DNA from: Haplosporangium gracile
Taxonomy: Eukaryota > Mortierellomycota > Mortierellomycetes > Mortierellales > Mortierellaceae
Assembly (NCBI GenBank): GCA_015499985.1
Contig: JAAAUF010000716.1
Location: forward strand, 1 to 21,614
Direction of reading: 5' to 3'
Length of the DNA stretch: 21,614 nt
Positions 8,720 through 20,560 of this stretch are shown piece by piece. Numbering within the stretch: the first letter of the stretch is position 1; each line of letters starts with the position of its first letter. Made by a program: the position numbers and the translations under genes. The notes under the pieces are model-generated. The model was not told the DNA's origin and searched no databases. It saw only the letters and a program-made list of their open reading frames with translations.

Positions 8720-11700
8720 ATGAAGCGACCCAACCAGGACGACACTCAGGATGCAACCATACGCGGGAAACAGGCAAGGACTCACGGTCAACACGCCACC
8801 GCCGCATCAGGTTCGAGCACTGTGGTCCAGCCCGCGTCCGTCTTGGCCCTCCAATCCCGCACAGACGGCGATGATATGAACGTCGACTCGGACCATGAGA
8901 TTGATCACGACGACACTACTAGCATGGACGAGGATCTCGACCAAGACAGCGACCTGGAAGGCGAACTTTCCAACCAGGTATGAATTGCTACTTGTGTCAA
9001 GGAATACCTCCTCAGTGTCCTTTTACGAACTTCAATTGATTCGCTTTTTATCTTACGATCTCGATAGGAATTGTTGCGGTCAGTGGAAGCTCGTTCGGCG
9101 CGTACTCGGACAAGGGTTAGTACGACTTCACCTGGACTGTACGCAAGATCCCCGTTACTTGTACGCAACGAAACATCCTAACATTAGTACAAGTTGTCAA
9201 ACAACTATCTAGGCGCTCAAACTGCTTATCAACCGCCTCGCCGATCTCACCAGCGCAGAGCGGGAATCATTGCTGAAAATCGCGCGAAAAAACGTATACA
9301 CTGAGGGTGACAAGGGGGTCAAGGTATGGACGCATGTATTCACAAATCAAGGAACTTGACCGCGCAAAGCACGCTGTCGACAAATGTGTACGGAATCACG
9401 CCTCTCTGACTTACGCTTAATTGTTGCCACCAACATAGATTCTACTTATCCAAATCTTACAGAACGCTCTGGAAGCTACGACAGTTGATGGGAGAGGCGT
9501 TGTCGAGGATTTACTCAACCAGGTTCGTGGATTGACAATACCTATGGACCTTTGCAGACTTGGCAACATATGATGATATTGTTGCTCATGATTATCCTTC
9601 TAATCAAATTGTTTCTTTTTAACTGTTAGCTCCAGGCAGATTCAACAGAGGTCCGTGTCCAAGTGTACGACGCCATTGCCTATATCATCAAGGTATGTTC
9701 GATCACGAAGAAACTACGGTTGTATAATTGTTTGTGACTATACGTTTTATCCAACAAAGTACCTGACCTGTTTTTGTTCTTTAGATTGGTAGGTTACAGC
9801 GTAACAGCAACTCGGACATCAATACCATCAGAGCGCTTATAATCACTTCAATCGCAGAACTGAGCGACCGCCATCACAGAGTTCGATCCGCGGTGCTCCA
9901 GCTCGTTTCACAACTTGCTCCATTACTCAGGACATCGGATGTTCAGACCAACACGTCTGAAGGCAAACAGACAGGATATTCCCAGCACGACATTCAGGTC
10001 ATCATCAGCAACTATGTCACCGATCCAGAGCCTCGCGTCAGAAAGGTACGGATGTCCTGCAATGATGCCGCTTATATATTATGGGCTCTTACTTTTGAAT
10101 CAGTTGCTGATAATACGTTCCGTTGAAATCAATAGAATGCGCTCAAAGCCCTGCTCGGACTGCATCGGGAAGGATTCAAGATTGGACTGGTCATGTACGA
10201 CGTTGCCATCTTGGCTATCTTGGACGACTATCAGGAAGTTCGCATGGAGGGACTTGATCTAATCTTGTAAGTGGCATTACTGCGCGCGTCACGAAGCTTT
10301 TGCAAGTACGTTTAACACAGCAGTACTTTAACGTCATCCTGATTTTCTCTATTCTCAATAGCATTCTGAGTCGCCTCTATCCTGATCAAATTGTACAAAA
10401 TCCAAAGGAAGACATCGAACAACGAACTCGACTCGCAGATGATGCCTTCGTTCGGATATGTGATATGGTGAATGACAGCTCCATGGTAGTCCGCGCTAAG
10501 GTAACAATGTTTTAAAATACGTCAAGGATAAGTGATGTGGATGCACAAAGGATAATGCACGGCAATTCACAAATATTTTGATCCGGCATTATTTAGGCAT
10601 GTACGCTTTTGGGACGGTTCAGGAAGGTCAACTACATGTTTTTGTCACAAACATTCAGCAAGCAAATCATGGCTCGCCTCAAAGTTGACCAGTCTGCAAG
10701 GAATATCGCGTTGGGCCCAGCGCAAAAGCAAGCTCAAGTAAGTGAAGAATCGCTGGCAATCATCGTGCGCGCACGATTTGGAGCAATGGTTGATTTGTAA
10801 CAACGTTTTCATATTTTTCTATTGCTGATAGAGGGCAAAGTTGATTGCGACGCCGGAAGGAGATCAGGATGTCACGGCACAGCAAGTGCGCTTGCTTGAT
10901 TCTGGCGCATGCGGTGCTTTTGTTCATGGACTGGAGGACGAGTACCAGGATGTTCGAAACGCAGCCATCAGTAAGACACACTTTTATCTGCCCGCGCGAG
11001 AATTTTTGAAGTCGTGGTTCTGAGATGGATGACAAAGATACTAAATACTTCAGTCCTTGCTACGTAATTAGACTCGATTTGTGAGCTCTGTCTCCACAAC
11101 CCAGGGTTCGCTGTCCTCGCTCTCGACTACCTCGTTGGTATGTATTCTGCTCATGCTAACTTCATAACTCCTACAGGTGTGACAAGACAAACCACTCACC
11201 ACTTGGTTGTTGTAAACCTTTTTAGATATGTTTATGGATGAAATCGACTACGTGCGTTTGAACGCCTTGACGAGTTTATGCAAGATTGGGAACAGAGGAC
11301 CCATCACTTTTGACACGGAACAGCTGCAGATCGCCCTCGGAGTCCTGGAGGATGCCGATCGGGATGTCAGAGAGGCTGCACATAGGATGCTTGAGTATGT
11401 ACTTGCGGCTGGTTGCTGTGGTACCGTTCTGGCACTGCGAGGTCCGATCCAAATTGTCTAAGTACTCTTTTTTCTCTCTGTATTTCATAGGGTTGTTACA
11501 ATGTCGACTGAAGACGGAATGACATCTTTCCTGGAAAGTATCGAAACGAATATGAGGCGGTTTCCAGAGGATCAGCTTTCGATCTATCAATGCTTGAGAT
11601 CTGTGGGAAGACATCATGGCGTTTTTCTTGGTATGTTCTTTTATGCGCAAGGAACAAGAGCTTGCTGATTTTTTTAGGTCTTCGAGTTATTAGTGTTACC

Positions 11701-13939
11701 TCTTCTAACATCTTCTTTTTCTTGACTCATGTTGCATCTATTAGAGAACATGCTCAACTCCATGCTTCAGCTGGACCCCACCTACTTGGCCAAAGAGAAG
11801 AACATTGAAGAAATGACCTGTAAGTTACACTCATAGCCGGCTTCACGGCAATAGTATCATGTTGGTGATAGTAGATCTTAGCTAACTCCCCACTGTCTGC
11901 TATTTTTCGTAGACTGCGGACACTTGGTTCTCCTCTTCAATGCTGCCACTACAAACCCCACCATCTTGAAGATGCTCCCTAAGTATACCTTCAAGCACTA
12001 TACCTATCTTCGTGACGAGTACCTCAACTGCTTTCCTGAACCATCAGTAAGTCCATCAAGTTTTTTGTCTGTTTTCGTCGAATATTCGACGTACACATTG
12101 GCAGTGTAACTTACACTGATTCGCTTTACAAAATTGTAGGAAATTTCATGTCCGGGAACTCAGTCATTGCGGGATCTCGCGGCGGCTCTTACTATGACAA
12201 TCACAAACGATGGACCGGAAGGCGCGGAAATGAATATGGATTCGATGACTAGCGCTCAAGATGGCGCGACTTCTGCCTACGCCACGACAATCGCGGCAAT
12301 GCGTGTCCAGACGGAGGAGGATGCCGAAGCCTTTTATGAGCAGGCCCTTCGAAATTTGGATCGCATTCATGTCCTCCTTCGACAGCAAACTTCTCCGAAC
12401 CAATCCCGGGCACGGCCAGATTTGACCAAACGGCATCGGGAGGTGCTTTTGCGCCAACTTTCGGCCTGTCAGCGCGACCTTGAGTACATTGTGAGCGTGC
12501 ATACCAAGCAAGGGAGGAACGCCGAGTTTGCAAGTTTGTATCTGGAGTGTTGCCAGTTGTTGGTCCAGATACAAGAGAGCTATGATTCCCCATCGTTTAT
12601 CATGCTGGCGCCCATGTTATCGGCACAGCTGTTCCGCCTTTCGTACTATATGGACCATATTTTTTTGGGTCTTGATGCCACTGCTAAGGTTTCGGTGGGA
12701 TACTTTCGCATCTTGGCGAATCTGGTCTGGTTCTTTGGTATGGTGCAAAAGAAGGCTGGTACTTCTGCATCATCATCTTCTTCTTCTTCCTCGGCAACTG
12801 GTCCTCGGGAAGATGGGTTGACGCGTGAATACTTACAGTCCATGCTCCAGCAGGCTATTAAGAGATTGACGGATCTTCAGGCCCAGATGGACAGACCAGA
12901 AGTTGATCAAGGACGGATTCAGAGCTATCGTGTCGTCCTGGGAGATCTCCGTGTTGCACTCCTCCGCGCCTTCAAGTCGCCCTCCACTCTTGAAGTCGTG
13001 CGCCTCCTTGCCAACATCGTGGTATGTATCAACACTCGCTTTTTTTTTGTAGATTGTCGATTGAACTAAAAAGAACGCTATTTAACACTTTTTCTATCTC
13101 TCCCAAACCGATAATAGAAATTCAGGCCGATGGAAATTGACTTCAGGAACCTGAATTTGCAGAGGGTCAGTGCTGAGGTGACGCGACCAACAACAAACCG
13201 CGACCGGCCAACAGACATCCACCCTTCATTTCCGTTCCTGGTCCCAGTCGAGGGTCTGATCCAACATGCCCGGGATACGACCGGAGTTGCGATTCAGGTG
13301 ACATTCCCCAATGGCAATGTTCGTCATTATTATCCTCCACCAGATCACTTTATCCCAGTTGAGGATGGCGAGAGTAAGGATAAATCGGATGATCCAGAGG
13401 CCAAACGGGAAGCAGAAGATGCTGCAAACATGGGTGTTGCTTCAACAACAACAAGAGAGACTCTCTCTGCTCCAACTACGTATCGGCTTCGAACGTCGAT
13501 CGAAATCTATCCTGAGGCTAGTTGGAGCACTGCTCCGGCAGAGTTGCGGATCACGCTGTCGAGGTCGTTCCAGCCAGATCTGGTGGGCCATGACGAGTTT
13601 ATCTGTCGGTTTGCTGAAGAAATTGCGACAGAGAAGCGGCAGCAGCAGGCGTTGATGCAAAGAGGTATGTTGACGGATTCCAACGGACAGGGTCAGTCGT
13701 CATCATCATCTACCTCTTCGATTTCTGCTTCAGGTTCGCCGGCGTCTACTGGCCTGTTAAGTCATCCAAGGGGTCTTTTGGCATTGGGAGGAGGAGTTGG
13801 TGGTCAGACTTCGTCTCGTCGTCTGCGGTCTGTGGGGACTCCTGGATCGGAGGCTCATGTCATGCAGAACCAGAGTACGCTGGAGATCTCCAAGAGTATC
13901 TCTTACTATGTAGCCCGACGCGCCATGTTCAACTCCTAG
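8720..13939 (+). CDS. INTS4: Integrator complex subunit 4, 17 exons
   Basis: The exons are 8720-8977, 9068-9115, 9213-9323, 9463-9522, 9630-9692, 9785-10045, 10136-10266, 10362-10500, 10597-10737, 10832-10970, 11072-11137, 11226-11394, 11491-11630, 11745-11819, 11913-12046, 12140-13021 and 13118-13939. All introns are GT-AG and the frame closes at 1212 residues (human is about 960). The first 85 residues are acidic and disordered. HEAT repeats run from about 87 to 645, with the diagnostic INTS4 segments DSGACGAFVHGLEDEYQDVR (exon 10), LDYLVDMFMDEIDYVRLNAL (exons 11-12) and GVLEDADRDVREAAHRML; exon 15 holds LLFNAATTNPTILKML and YTFKHYTYLRDEYL. The C-terminal part (940-1212) contains the FPFLVPVEGLIQHARDTTGV beta-rich region. 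Serine runs near 840 and 1120 are lineage insertions. INTS4 is the scaffold that binds the INTS9-INTS11 endonuclease in the nucleus and is needed for snRNA 3' end processing and transcription attenuation. The gene converges on muskelin. Confidence 0.93.
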
Positions 13940-14000
13940 GCGTATCTTCCATCATTCGGGAGCACCATACTCGCCATTGAAAAAGAAAAAAAATTCGAAA

Positions 14001-14006
14001 ATAAAA
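14001..14006 (+). terminator. Polyadenylation signal of INTS4
   Basis: AATAAA lies 62 bases after the stop codon, in an A-rich region that continues to an A-run near 14041-14052. Position and motif fit a standard eukaryotic 3' end. Confidence 0.55.
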
Positions 14007-14135
14007 CAAAGTACAAATGCACTGTCGATTTGATGTGTGAAAAAAAAAAAAATAGTATGTATTGCAAGTGAAAAGGATTGAAAAAAACAAATATTTTTAA
14101 AGTAAATGAATGGCCGAGTCAACTAATAATTTTTT

Positions 14136-17100
14136 TTAGCCAACTTTGACGAGGTCGGTCAGGTCCCCCTTGGGCTGTTTGACATCCTCAGCAAAGAACT
14201 CGAGGAGTCGCTCGTACAACAGCGTGCGGTCGCGGAAAAACCCCCTCATGACCGGATCCTGCTCATCCACGTCAATGTCCTGGTACTCGTCGTCGTCGTC
14301 GTCGTTGTAGTCGTCATGGCTGTTGTCATCGCTATGGTCCCCGTCAATATCTTCGTCCATCGCGGTTCCAGTGTCACTCGAGTTGTCCTGGTCGCTCCTT
14401 TCACCGGCAGAGAGGTCATCTGAACTATTATCCTGTTGATTGCTAGAGGACGAAAGTTGGATTTGATCGCCATTATGATCCAATCCCTTGAGATCCAAAT
14501 CCCCTCCGCCAACAATACCGCAAGCAGCAGCAACTCTTGTCGTTCCTCCTCTTTGTCGAGACGAACGAGGAGTTCGATTGAGTCCAAGTGGTGAATGGGA
14601 GTCCTGCATCGGCGAATCCTCATCTTCCCGGTCAGCATCCTGCCCGTTCTCATCAATCTGCTGCTCGTTCCTATCGAACACGGGTCCACCCCTGCTGCTG
14701 CTGTCGGGGGATGCAAGGAAGGGTCTTGTTCCAGAGGTTGTGCTGTGGTGGTTGTGGATGTGTTGGCCTCCTGAAGGGTGGGGAGACAAGAGCATCAACC
14801 GCGTGCTGTTGATGGAGGGTGACGAGATCGGAGAGGGTGCCAATAAGACAGTCGTTCTCAGAGGGTTGCCCAAACTTCCTGCAACGTGGTTGATCCGCGT
14901 GCCCGTGAAGGCATACGATGGCTTTTGAGATTTCGACAGGGATGATGATAGTCCTGCTGAAGGCGAAAAGGCTCCAAGCAGCAGACCACGGATGAGGGCC
15001 TTGAAATCCTCGCTCTCAGCTTTGTTGGTCTGGTCAACCACTACACTGAGCTCGGTCCTGAGGAAGCCAAGTGCCCGCTGGGACTGATCGTGGTGCTCTG
15101 GGGTCCCTCGCTGTATCAGTCCATTGCTGGAGTGGGTTGATCGTTGACCGTTCCGCCGGTTGGAAGAAGACCCATTTGGCCGTGATGGTGTTGACAAACT
15201 GACGGGCGTTGTGCTCGTGAGAACGGATGTTTGTGGCCGTTGGCATAACTCCTTAAACTGCTGTGTCCGAAGGAGATATTTGGCCTTTCTCACAATCTGC
15301 TCAGGCGTCGGTCTAAGTTCAAAAGTTGAGAAAAAAAAAGAATTGTTGTGTCAATGCACTGTGTAACACCTTCGCACAGCTATATTGAATAGCGAAGAGA
15401 GGCGAATACTTACCTGTAAAGTCGAAGTTCCCAAAAGTCGTCAAGTCGCTTGCTCATGTTGCCCTGCTCTCCTGGATTACCGCCAAAGAGATACTGGACT
15501 TCGTTGATGTCATCATAAACAAGCTGGTGAGCATAGCGAGGCGCTGGCTCGGGTTCGCTGGGCTCGCCCAATTCTGGACTCGAATTCTGAAAGATCTTTT
15601 GCCAGGAACCTTGGTCACTCAGGACATAGGCCAACGACATGGGCTCAGTAGGATCATCAGGGCGAGTTCTTGAGAGAGACGATCGACGATGCATACTCGG
15701 GATGGAGTTTGCTGATGAAATACCAGAAACTGCCCCTTCCCGTCCATTTGGCGCCACCCCATGGCTAGTCGAGTAAGAACCCATCAGATCGTTGTTTGTT
15801 CTGGCTGGGTGGAAAGAAGGAGAAGATCCTGCTCTCGTGCTATTCGTCCGCTTGCTTCTACTTCCTGCTCCTGCTGCATTGGAACTTCTTGTCTGCATCG
15901 TCCTTGTCGAAAACGTATCTCCACCTGAAAATGTCATGTCGGCTGTCGATGATGACTCGTGTCCTGATCCACTGGTGCGTCCAAAACTCCTTCGACCTAG
16001 ATCACGACGGCCATGACCATCATCATCCCCAATCTTTCTGCGTGTAGAACCAGAGCGCGAGTTTCCATCAGCGCGGTCAACGTCCTGCTTAAACTGCTCC
16101 GACAGTTGTCGACCATGGCTCATTATGCTCTTGAGAGAACCAATCGACCCTGACGTCCTTGCATTCGCCAAAGCATACTGCACATCGCGGATTGCATCCA
16201 TTTGGTCCTGCCCAGGTAGCTTGAACACCCAAAAGCTGTTTTTGACCGTCTCTGCTCCAAGCGCCCTGTCCTTGACCAACCCAGACAAGACATAGATCTC
16301 TCGTCCTCTTGAGGAAATTGTGGCTCGCTGCGTGAATCCTGCCTCAGGTCCTCCTTGCTTATTGTAATCCTTGCAAACCTCAATTACCCGATCTGCGGCA
16401 ATGTCGTAGACGTAAAAGTCCGAAAGATAGTCCTTGTTCATCTGACCGGCAAAGATAACAAGACTGCGCATAGTCTCGTCGTAGAGCATTGAGTGCCCGA
16501 TACGTGACCGCAATACAGTCGTGCCGTCCTGCTTTGGGGCGGCGTGTCCGTCTGCTCGAAGAAGTTTCCAGAGGCCAGAAGGGATGTGGTATGAATACAG
16601 ACCACTGTAGTGCTGGACATTTTTGTCCAAATGAACCACCCTTCCGCCAAAGACATAGAGTGTCTGAGAGACTGGGTCGAGGCACATCTGATGGTCGTAA
16701 ATCAGCTCCGGACCATTCATCACCTATTACCATATAACGATTAAAATTGTTCTTGTTATTAGTTACCTATTCATGCCATGCTACTCTTCTTCGTGCATAC
16801 TCAGATTTCGATGTGAATGGATGACTTACTGCAGTGTTGCCGCAGATCTTTGTCCAGCGACCATGAGGAGGTGATGATGGGTCAATGTCAAATCGCCAAA
16901 AATCGGAACATAAGTCAACCTTGCTCCTGTTGTCAGGGTCGACGTACTTTCCTAGAAGGAATAGTGCCTGGTGCTGAGGACTGTAGCAAATCTTGTGGCA
17001 AGACCGCGCAGTAGGGCCTCCTTGTCTATTATATGATGAAAATATTCAACAGTTGACAGCGTCAGATTTGATTCTGTCAAAATGATACTTTAGAGTTCCT

Positions 17101-19796
17101 TGCCGATCACCTACAATGATGTATCGGCTGAGATGAGAATCCATGTCTGGGAGGGAATATGATATGCCCAAAAGTCAGCTAGATCGCGAGCGCCATCCCA
17201 TCCTCCCATTAGGTATACATAGCCTCCCTTTGTATCAATGCACATCTGGTGTCCTCCACGGTGTCGTGGGCTGTCCTCTAGATGAGGAGACTGGTGAGAG
17301 TGGTGATGGTGATGAACGCCCTGGCGATGGCTGTTGGACCGAAGCCTCTTCCAAATAGGCTTGTAGTCGTATGCCTGAATATACTCTTCAAATAGTCCTC
17401 GCTCTGCAGCCTCGGCAATAAGTTCCTCTGCGTGTTTGAAGTTGCCACGAAGGACGAGTTCCTGATGCAGTTTCGTCAACAAGGGGTCCTCCAGCTGTAT
17501 GTGAGTGCGCTCCTGAAGTGCTTCGAATGCATCAAATAGCTTGCGCTGCCGAAAGTGCTTGAGGCACAATCGAACCGACTCTGTCTCCCTAAACTGTGAT
17601 ATACCAAAATGAGAGGATAAACAGTAAGAGTGGTTAGATATCTACCCAGGTCTATCCCTTGCTGAACCAAGTTGCCACGAAGAAACAAAATACGCCATTG
17701 CAGTTGCTTACGTTGATGTATTGAAAGTAGGTTTCCTGTACCAGCTCTGTGTCCGGGATGCCCTTGACCTCAACATGCCAAACACTAAAGTTGAAGTTGG
17801 CCCCCCAGGCCATCAGCGGCACAATCTTGATGTATTGGCAAGGGAACACCACAGAGTTTGTCTTGTGCTTGAGGAGGAATGTTTCTGGCTCATGGTCGTT
17901 CCTCAATCCTAAAAATGAGGTCAATTGCAGGTGCAAACCAACCAACAGAATACATCGGAGTTAGGCCTGTACTTTAAAGGCAGGACGGGCTCAGCTGCCC
18001 AGTGCACAGCAATTTTTGTAGTCAGGTGTAGGTGGAAATGCGCGCACAACGGACGGCTATGGTATGGTGTCACGATATTGAGGTGTGGATGTGAATGGGC
18101 ATTGTGTGTATTGCGTTTGTTTTGTTTTGTGACCAATTGCTGAGCTGTAGAGAGGAGACGTTCATTTCAACTCTTATCAAATCTCCTCCTTGCCTCCTGG
18201 GATATAATGCTATTCCTGAATTCCCCATTGTTTTTATCCAGTGACACTCCTGGGAAAACTTTCTTTGGACAATATCAAATAAGTGTCCATGACGCACCTC
18301 CTTAGTTTCCCCGTTTCTGGGGTCACGATACGATCTCCTTGCATCAATAGTCGATCCACTGGAATGTCCTTGTGTGTGATTTTCCCGATGGAAAGATGAA
18401 TTGACCGATTATCTTTGATGCTGTGGTTGTGGTTGTGGTTGTTGGGATGAGCAGAATACCATGGTCCAAGATATTCCAGTATGGAACGTTTTTCCTCCTC
18501 TTGCTTCGCCAGTTGGTCTAATGACTGCAGCATCCACCCGCGCGTTGCTCAAAGTGTAATTTGCCTGTTCTGGGGTGCGATCTGAAGGCTACATCGCACA
18601 TCCATACACTACCATACGCAGTAAGTTTAAATTTTTGAAAGGCGAATAAACAAATAGTGATCACATAACCAAAGGTAGATCGTGTAGAGTGATTACAGCA
18701 GAGTGTAAGGAGGATGAGGGTAAGAAGAAGAAGGAGAAGAAGGGGGAGGGGGAGGGAAGGAGGGAAGAGTAGGAGTCAAGGGAGAGGGCACGAGTGAATA
18801 CAAAGAGAGAGAGGGCAAAGGAGAAAGGGACGCTATCGCTCATTCGGCAACTCACCAGTATGCAAAAGTTCGGTCATATTGGAAGTCGTCAGACCACCAA
18901 ACACCTTGAACTCTTTGAGATTACAGACATGCACCTTGTGGTATTTTCCAAAAGTAATGGTATCTATAACAACGAGAACAAGAGACGAGAAGGGGCGGGA
19001 AGCGGAGGGAGAGAAAAAGGATGAACGCGTTTTTAATAAACAGAGCAAGAAGAAGCGAGAGCCATGAGGGATGAGAAGCAGTGCGTGAGAGCGATAAGAT
19101 CGATACACCGGCGCCCTTTTTCGTCGATGTTACGTTATTGCTGCGTTGTTGTTATTGTCGATGCTGCTGTTAAGGTTGCTGTGTCTTGTCAATCTGGTTG
19201 CAAAGGACATATGAAAAGGGATCGGGACTATTCGCATGAATACACTCATACATACAAAGAAACTTTTTTCATGTAACGCCAGTGCCCAAGTAGGAGTGAG
19301 GTAAAAGCAAGCAACTACTTTAAGCCATATTTATCACAGTACATATATAGCTCAAAGCACCAACCACCCGAAACACCAAATGAAAAAAAAATAAACAAAA
19401 ACATAAAAACATACGAGCGACGGCCATGGACTTGAGCTTGATCATAATATATTGCATCTGGTTGTTGGATCCTGAGGACCAGCGGGAGGACTGGTCCTGA
19501 GGGTTGTTGGACTTGATGTTCTCTGGGAGATACGAGGCAGAGTAGGACGAGCAAGAGTGGACATCGTAGTCCAGAACACAGGGACGCATGATGGCGAGGG
19601 CAGTGAGGTAGTCGCCCTGCTTTCTGTTGGCTGCAGCAATGGACGCTGGAGTAATGACCGAGTTGTTGTTGCTGTTGTTATTATTTGTAAGAGTGGAGTC
19701 TTTGGTTGTCTGTTTGCCGTCTCTCCTTGCTGCTGTAGAAGGATTTGAGGTGTAGGGCAGGCCAGCAGCAGCCTGTGAGCCAGGATGGAGCATCAT
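14136..19796 (-). CDS. MKLN1: Muskelin, GID/CTLH ubiquitin-ligase subunit, 7 exons
   Basis: The exons on the minus strand are 19796-19415, 18963-18856, 17908-17712, 17593-17115, 17025-16830, 16723-15414 and 15312-14136. All introns are GT-AG and the frame closes at 1282 residues (animal muskelin is about 735). In order: a discoidin-like N-terminal domain (about 86-228, with SYLPENI, DQSSRWSSGSN, TITFGKYHKVHVCNLKEFKV and FIKIVPLMAWGANFNFSVWH up to one V/I change), LisH (about 230-262, SVRLCLKHFRQRK), CTLH (about 263-318), six kelch repeats (about 345-890) and the muskelin-specific tail ending PKGDLTDLVKVG. The extra length is a roughly 180-residue Ser/Arg/Gly insert between kelch 5 and 6 and an Asp/Ser-rich insert in the last exon. 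Muskelin is a kelch adaptor of the GID/CTLH E3 ligase, joined through LisH-CTLH. Intron 1 (451 bp) and intron 2 (947 bp) are far longer than the others (about 90-120 bp). The first of two adjacent ATGs was chosen; a more distal start is possible. Confidence 0.92.
18234..18533 (-). CDS. Open frame nested in muskelin intron 2, unknown
   Basis: This is a 99-codon frame on the same strand as muskelin, inside its 947-bp second intron. The flanking muskelin exons join perfectly without it (TELLHTG^LRNDHE), so it is not a constitutive muskelin exon. Its composition is protein-like: an acidic/basic start (LAKQEEEKRSILEYLG), an Asn/His run, then IGKITHKDIPVDRLL and GDRIVTPETGKLRR. A CT-rich stretch (18820-18700, minus strand) lies upstream, like the leaders of the real genes here. 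A GTGCGT donor after GKLRR and an acceptor near 18198 would keep an open frame to about 18070. I recognise no family. It could be a nested gene, an alternative exon, or chance. Confidence 0.3.
   Translation of the reverse strand: MLQSLDQLAKQEEEKRSILEYLGPWYSAHPNNHNHNHSIKDNRSIHLSIGKITHKDIPVDRLLMQGDRIVTPETGKLRRCVMDTYLILSKESFPRSVTG
18742..18764 (+). other. G-quadruplex-type sequence in muskelin intron 2
   Basis: Four G-tracts (5, 5, 3 and 3 Gs) separated by A, A and AAGGA meet the usual G3+N1-7 pattern. They lie on the + strand, which is the template strand for muskelin, inside a longer purine-only stretch (about 18715-18790). Confidence 0.5.
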
Positions 19797-20560
19797 CTTT
19801 GCTGTATGTGGTTCTGTGGGTAGTAGAGGTCGGTGGGTGGTAGATCTTGTTTGCGAAAAGACGAAGAGAGAAAGAGAAAGTGAGAGGGAGTGAGAGGGAG
19901 GGAGGAAGTGTGTGTGTGTATGTGTGTGTATGTGTGTGTGTGTGAAGAATGAAGTTTGGTGGCAAAAGTGTCAGAGGAAGGAAGAGAAGGCGGGAAGTAA
20001 TAGGAAGAAGTGCTGCGAGTTTGTTCTATTGTGGGTGGTAGGAGTAGGCTGGGGTGTGGTTGTGTGCGCCTTCCTGCAAACCACAGTAAACGAAGGAAGC
20101 AAACGAAGGAAGCAAACGAAAGAAGGAAGTGGTAACGAATAAAGAAGGAAGGATAAGCGGTTGTGTGCAGGAAAGGAATGGGAGAGGGAGAGAGAGAGAG
20201 AGAGAGCAGAGAAGAAATGCGAGGAGAGCAAGAGAATGAACGAATGCGATTAGGAAGTGCCACCGGAGTGTGAAATAAAGTGGGAGTGGAGGTGATGGAG
20301 TAGAGTCTAAAAGTCAAGGGTGAGAGGGTGTGATGAATGGGTTTTGATGAATGGGAGAGAGTATTGAGCGGGAGTGGGATGAGAGGGAAAGGGAGAGAAA
20401 GAGAGGGAGAGAGGGAGAGAGGGGAGAGAGAAATAAGAAGGAGCAAGGGATGGAAATCAATGGGGTACGAGAGAAGAATTAAGAAGTGAAGGGAAAGAGT
20501 GGGAAAAGGTGGCAAAACAAAGGGGGAAGGGCACATAAGGTAGGTCCGACTATCCATACA
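19797..20560 (-). promoter_or_regulatory. Muskelin 5' region: long homopurine/homopyrimidine and microsatellite tract
   Basis: On the + strand this is almost continuous GA-rich sequence. It includes a GT repeat with interspersed A (19908-19944), a tandem 13-bp repeat of the form GAAGGAAGCAAAC (about 20090-20120), a GA repeat (20183-20207) and GAGAGGGA clusters (20370-20435). Read as the muskelin leader or promoter it is CT-rich, the pattern seen in smaller form before other genes of the window. A 254-codon open frame across it is a low-complexity artefact. It may be promoter, leader or an intron in the 5' untranslated region. Confidence 0.5.

Noticed and set aside
9523..9629. C/D snoRNA in an INTS4 intron (ATGATGA at 9570-9576)
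   Set aside because: There is a box C match but no CTGA box D at a proper distance, and no terminal stem.
14246..14716. Frame of 156 codons on the minus strand with long Thr/Met runs
   Set aside because: It is an out-of-frame shadow of the Asp/Ser-rich last exon of muskelin.
19793..20557. 254-codon open frame on the minus strand
   Set aside because: The translation is almost only Ser, Leu, Pro, His and Thr, which is what any CT-rich tract gives. There is no domain, and the region is better explained as the muskelin leader or promoter.
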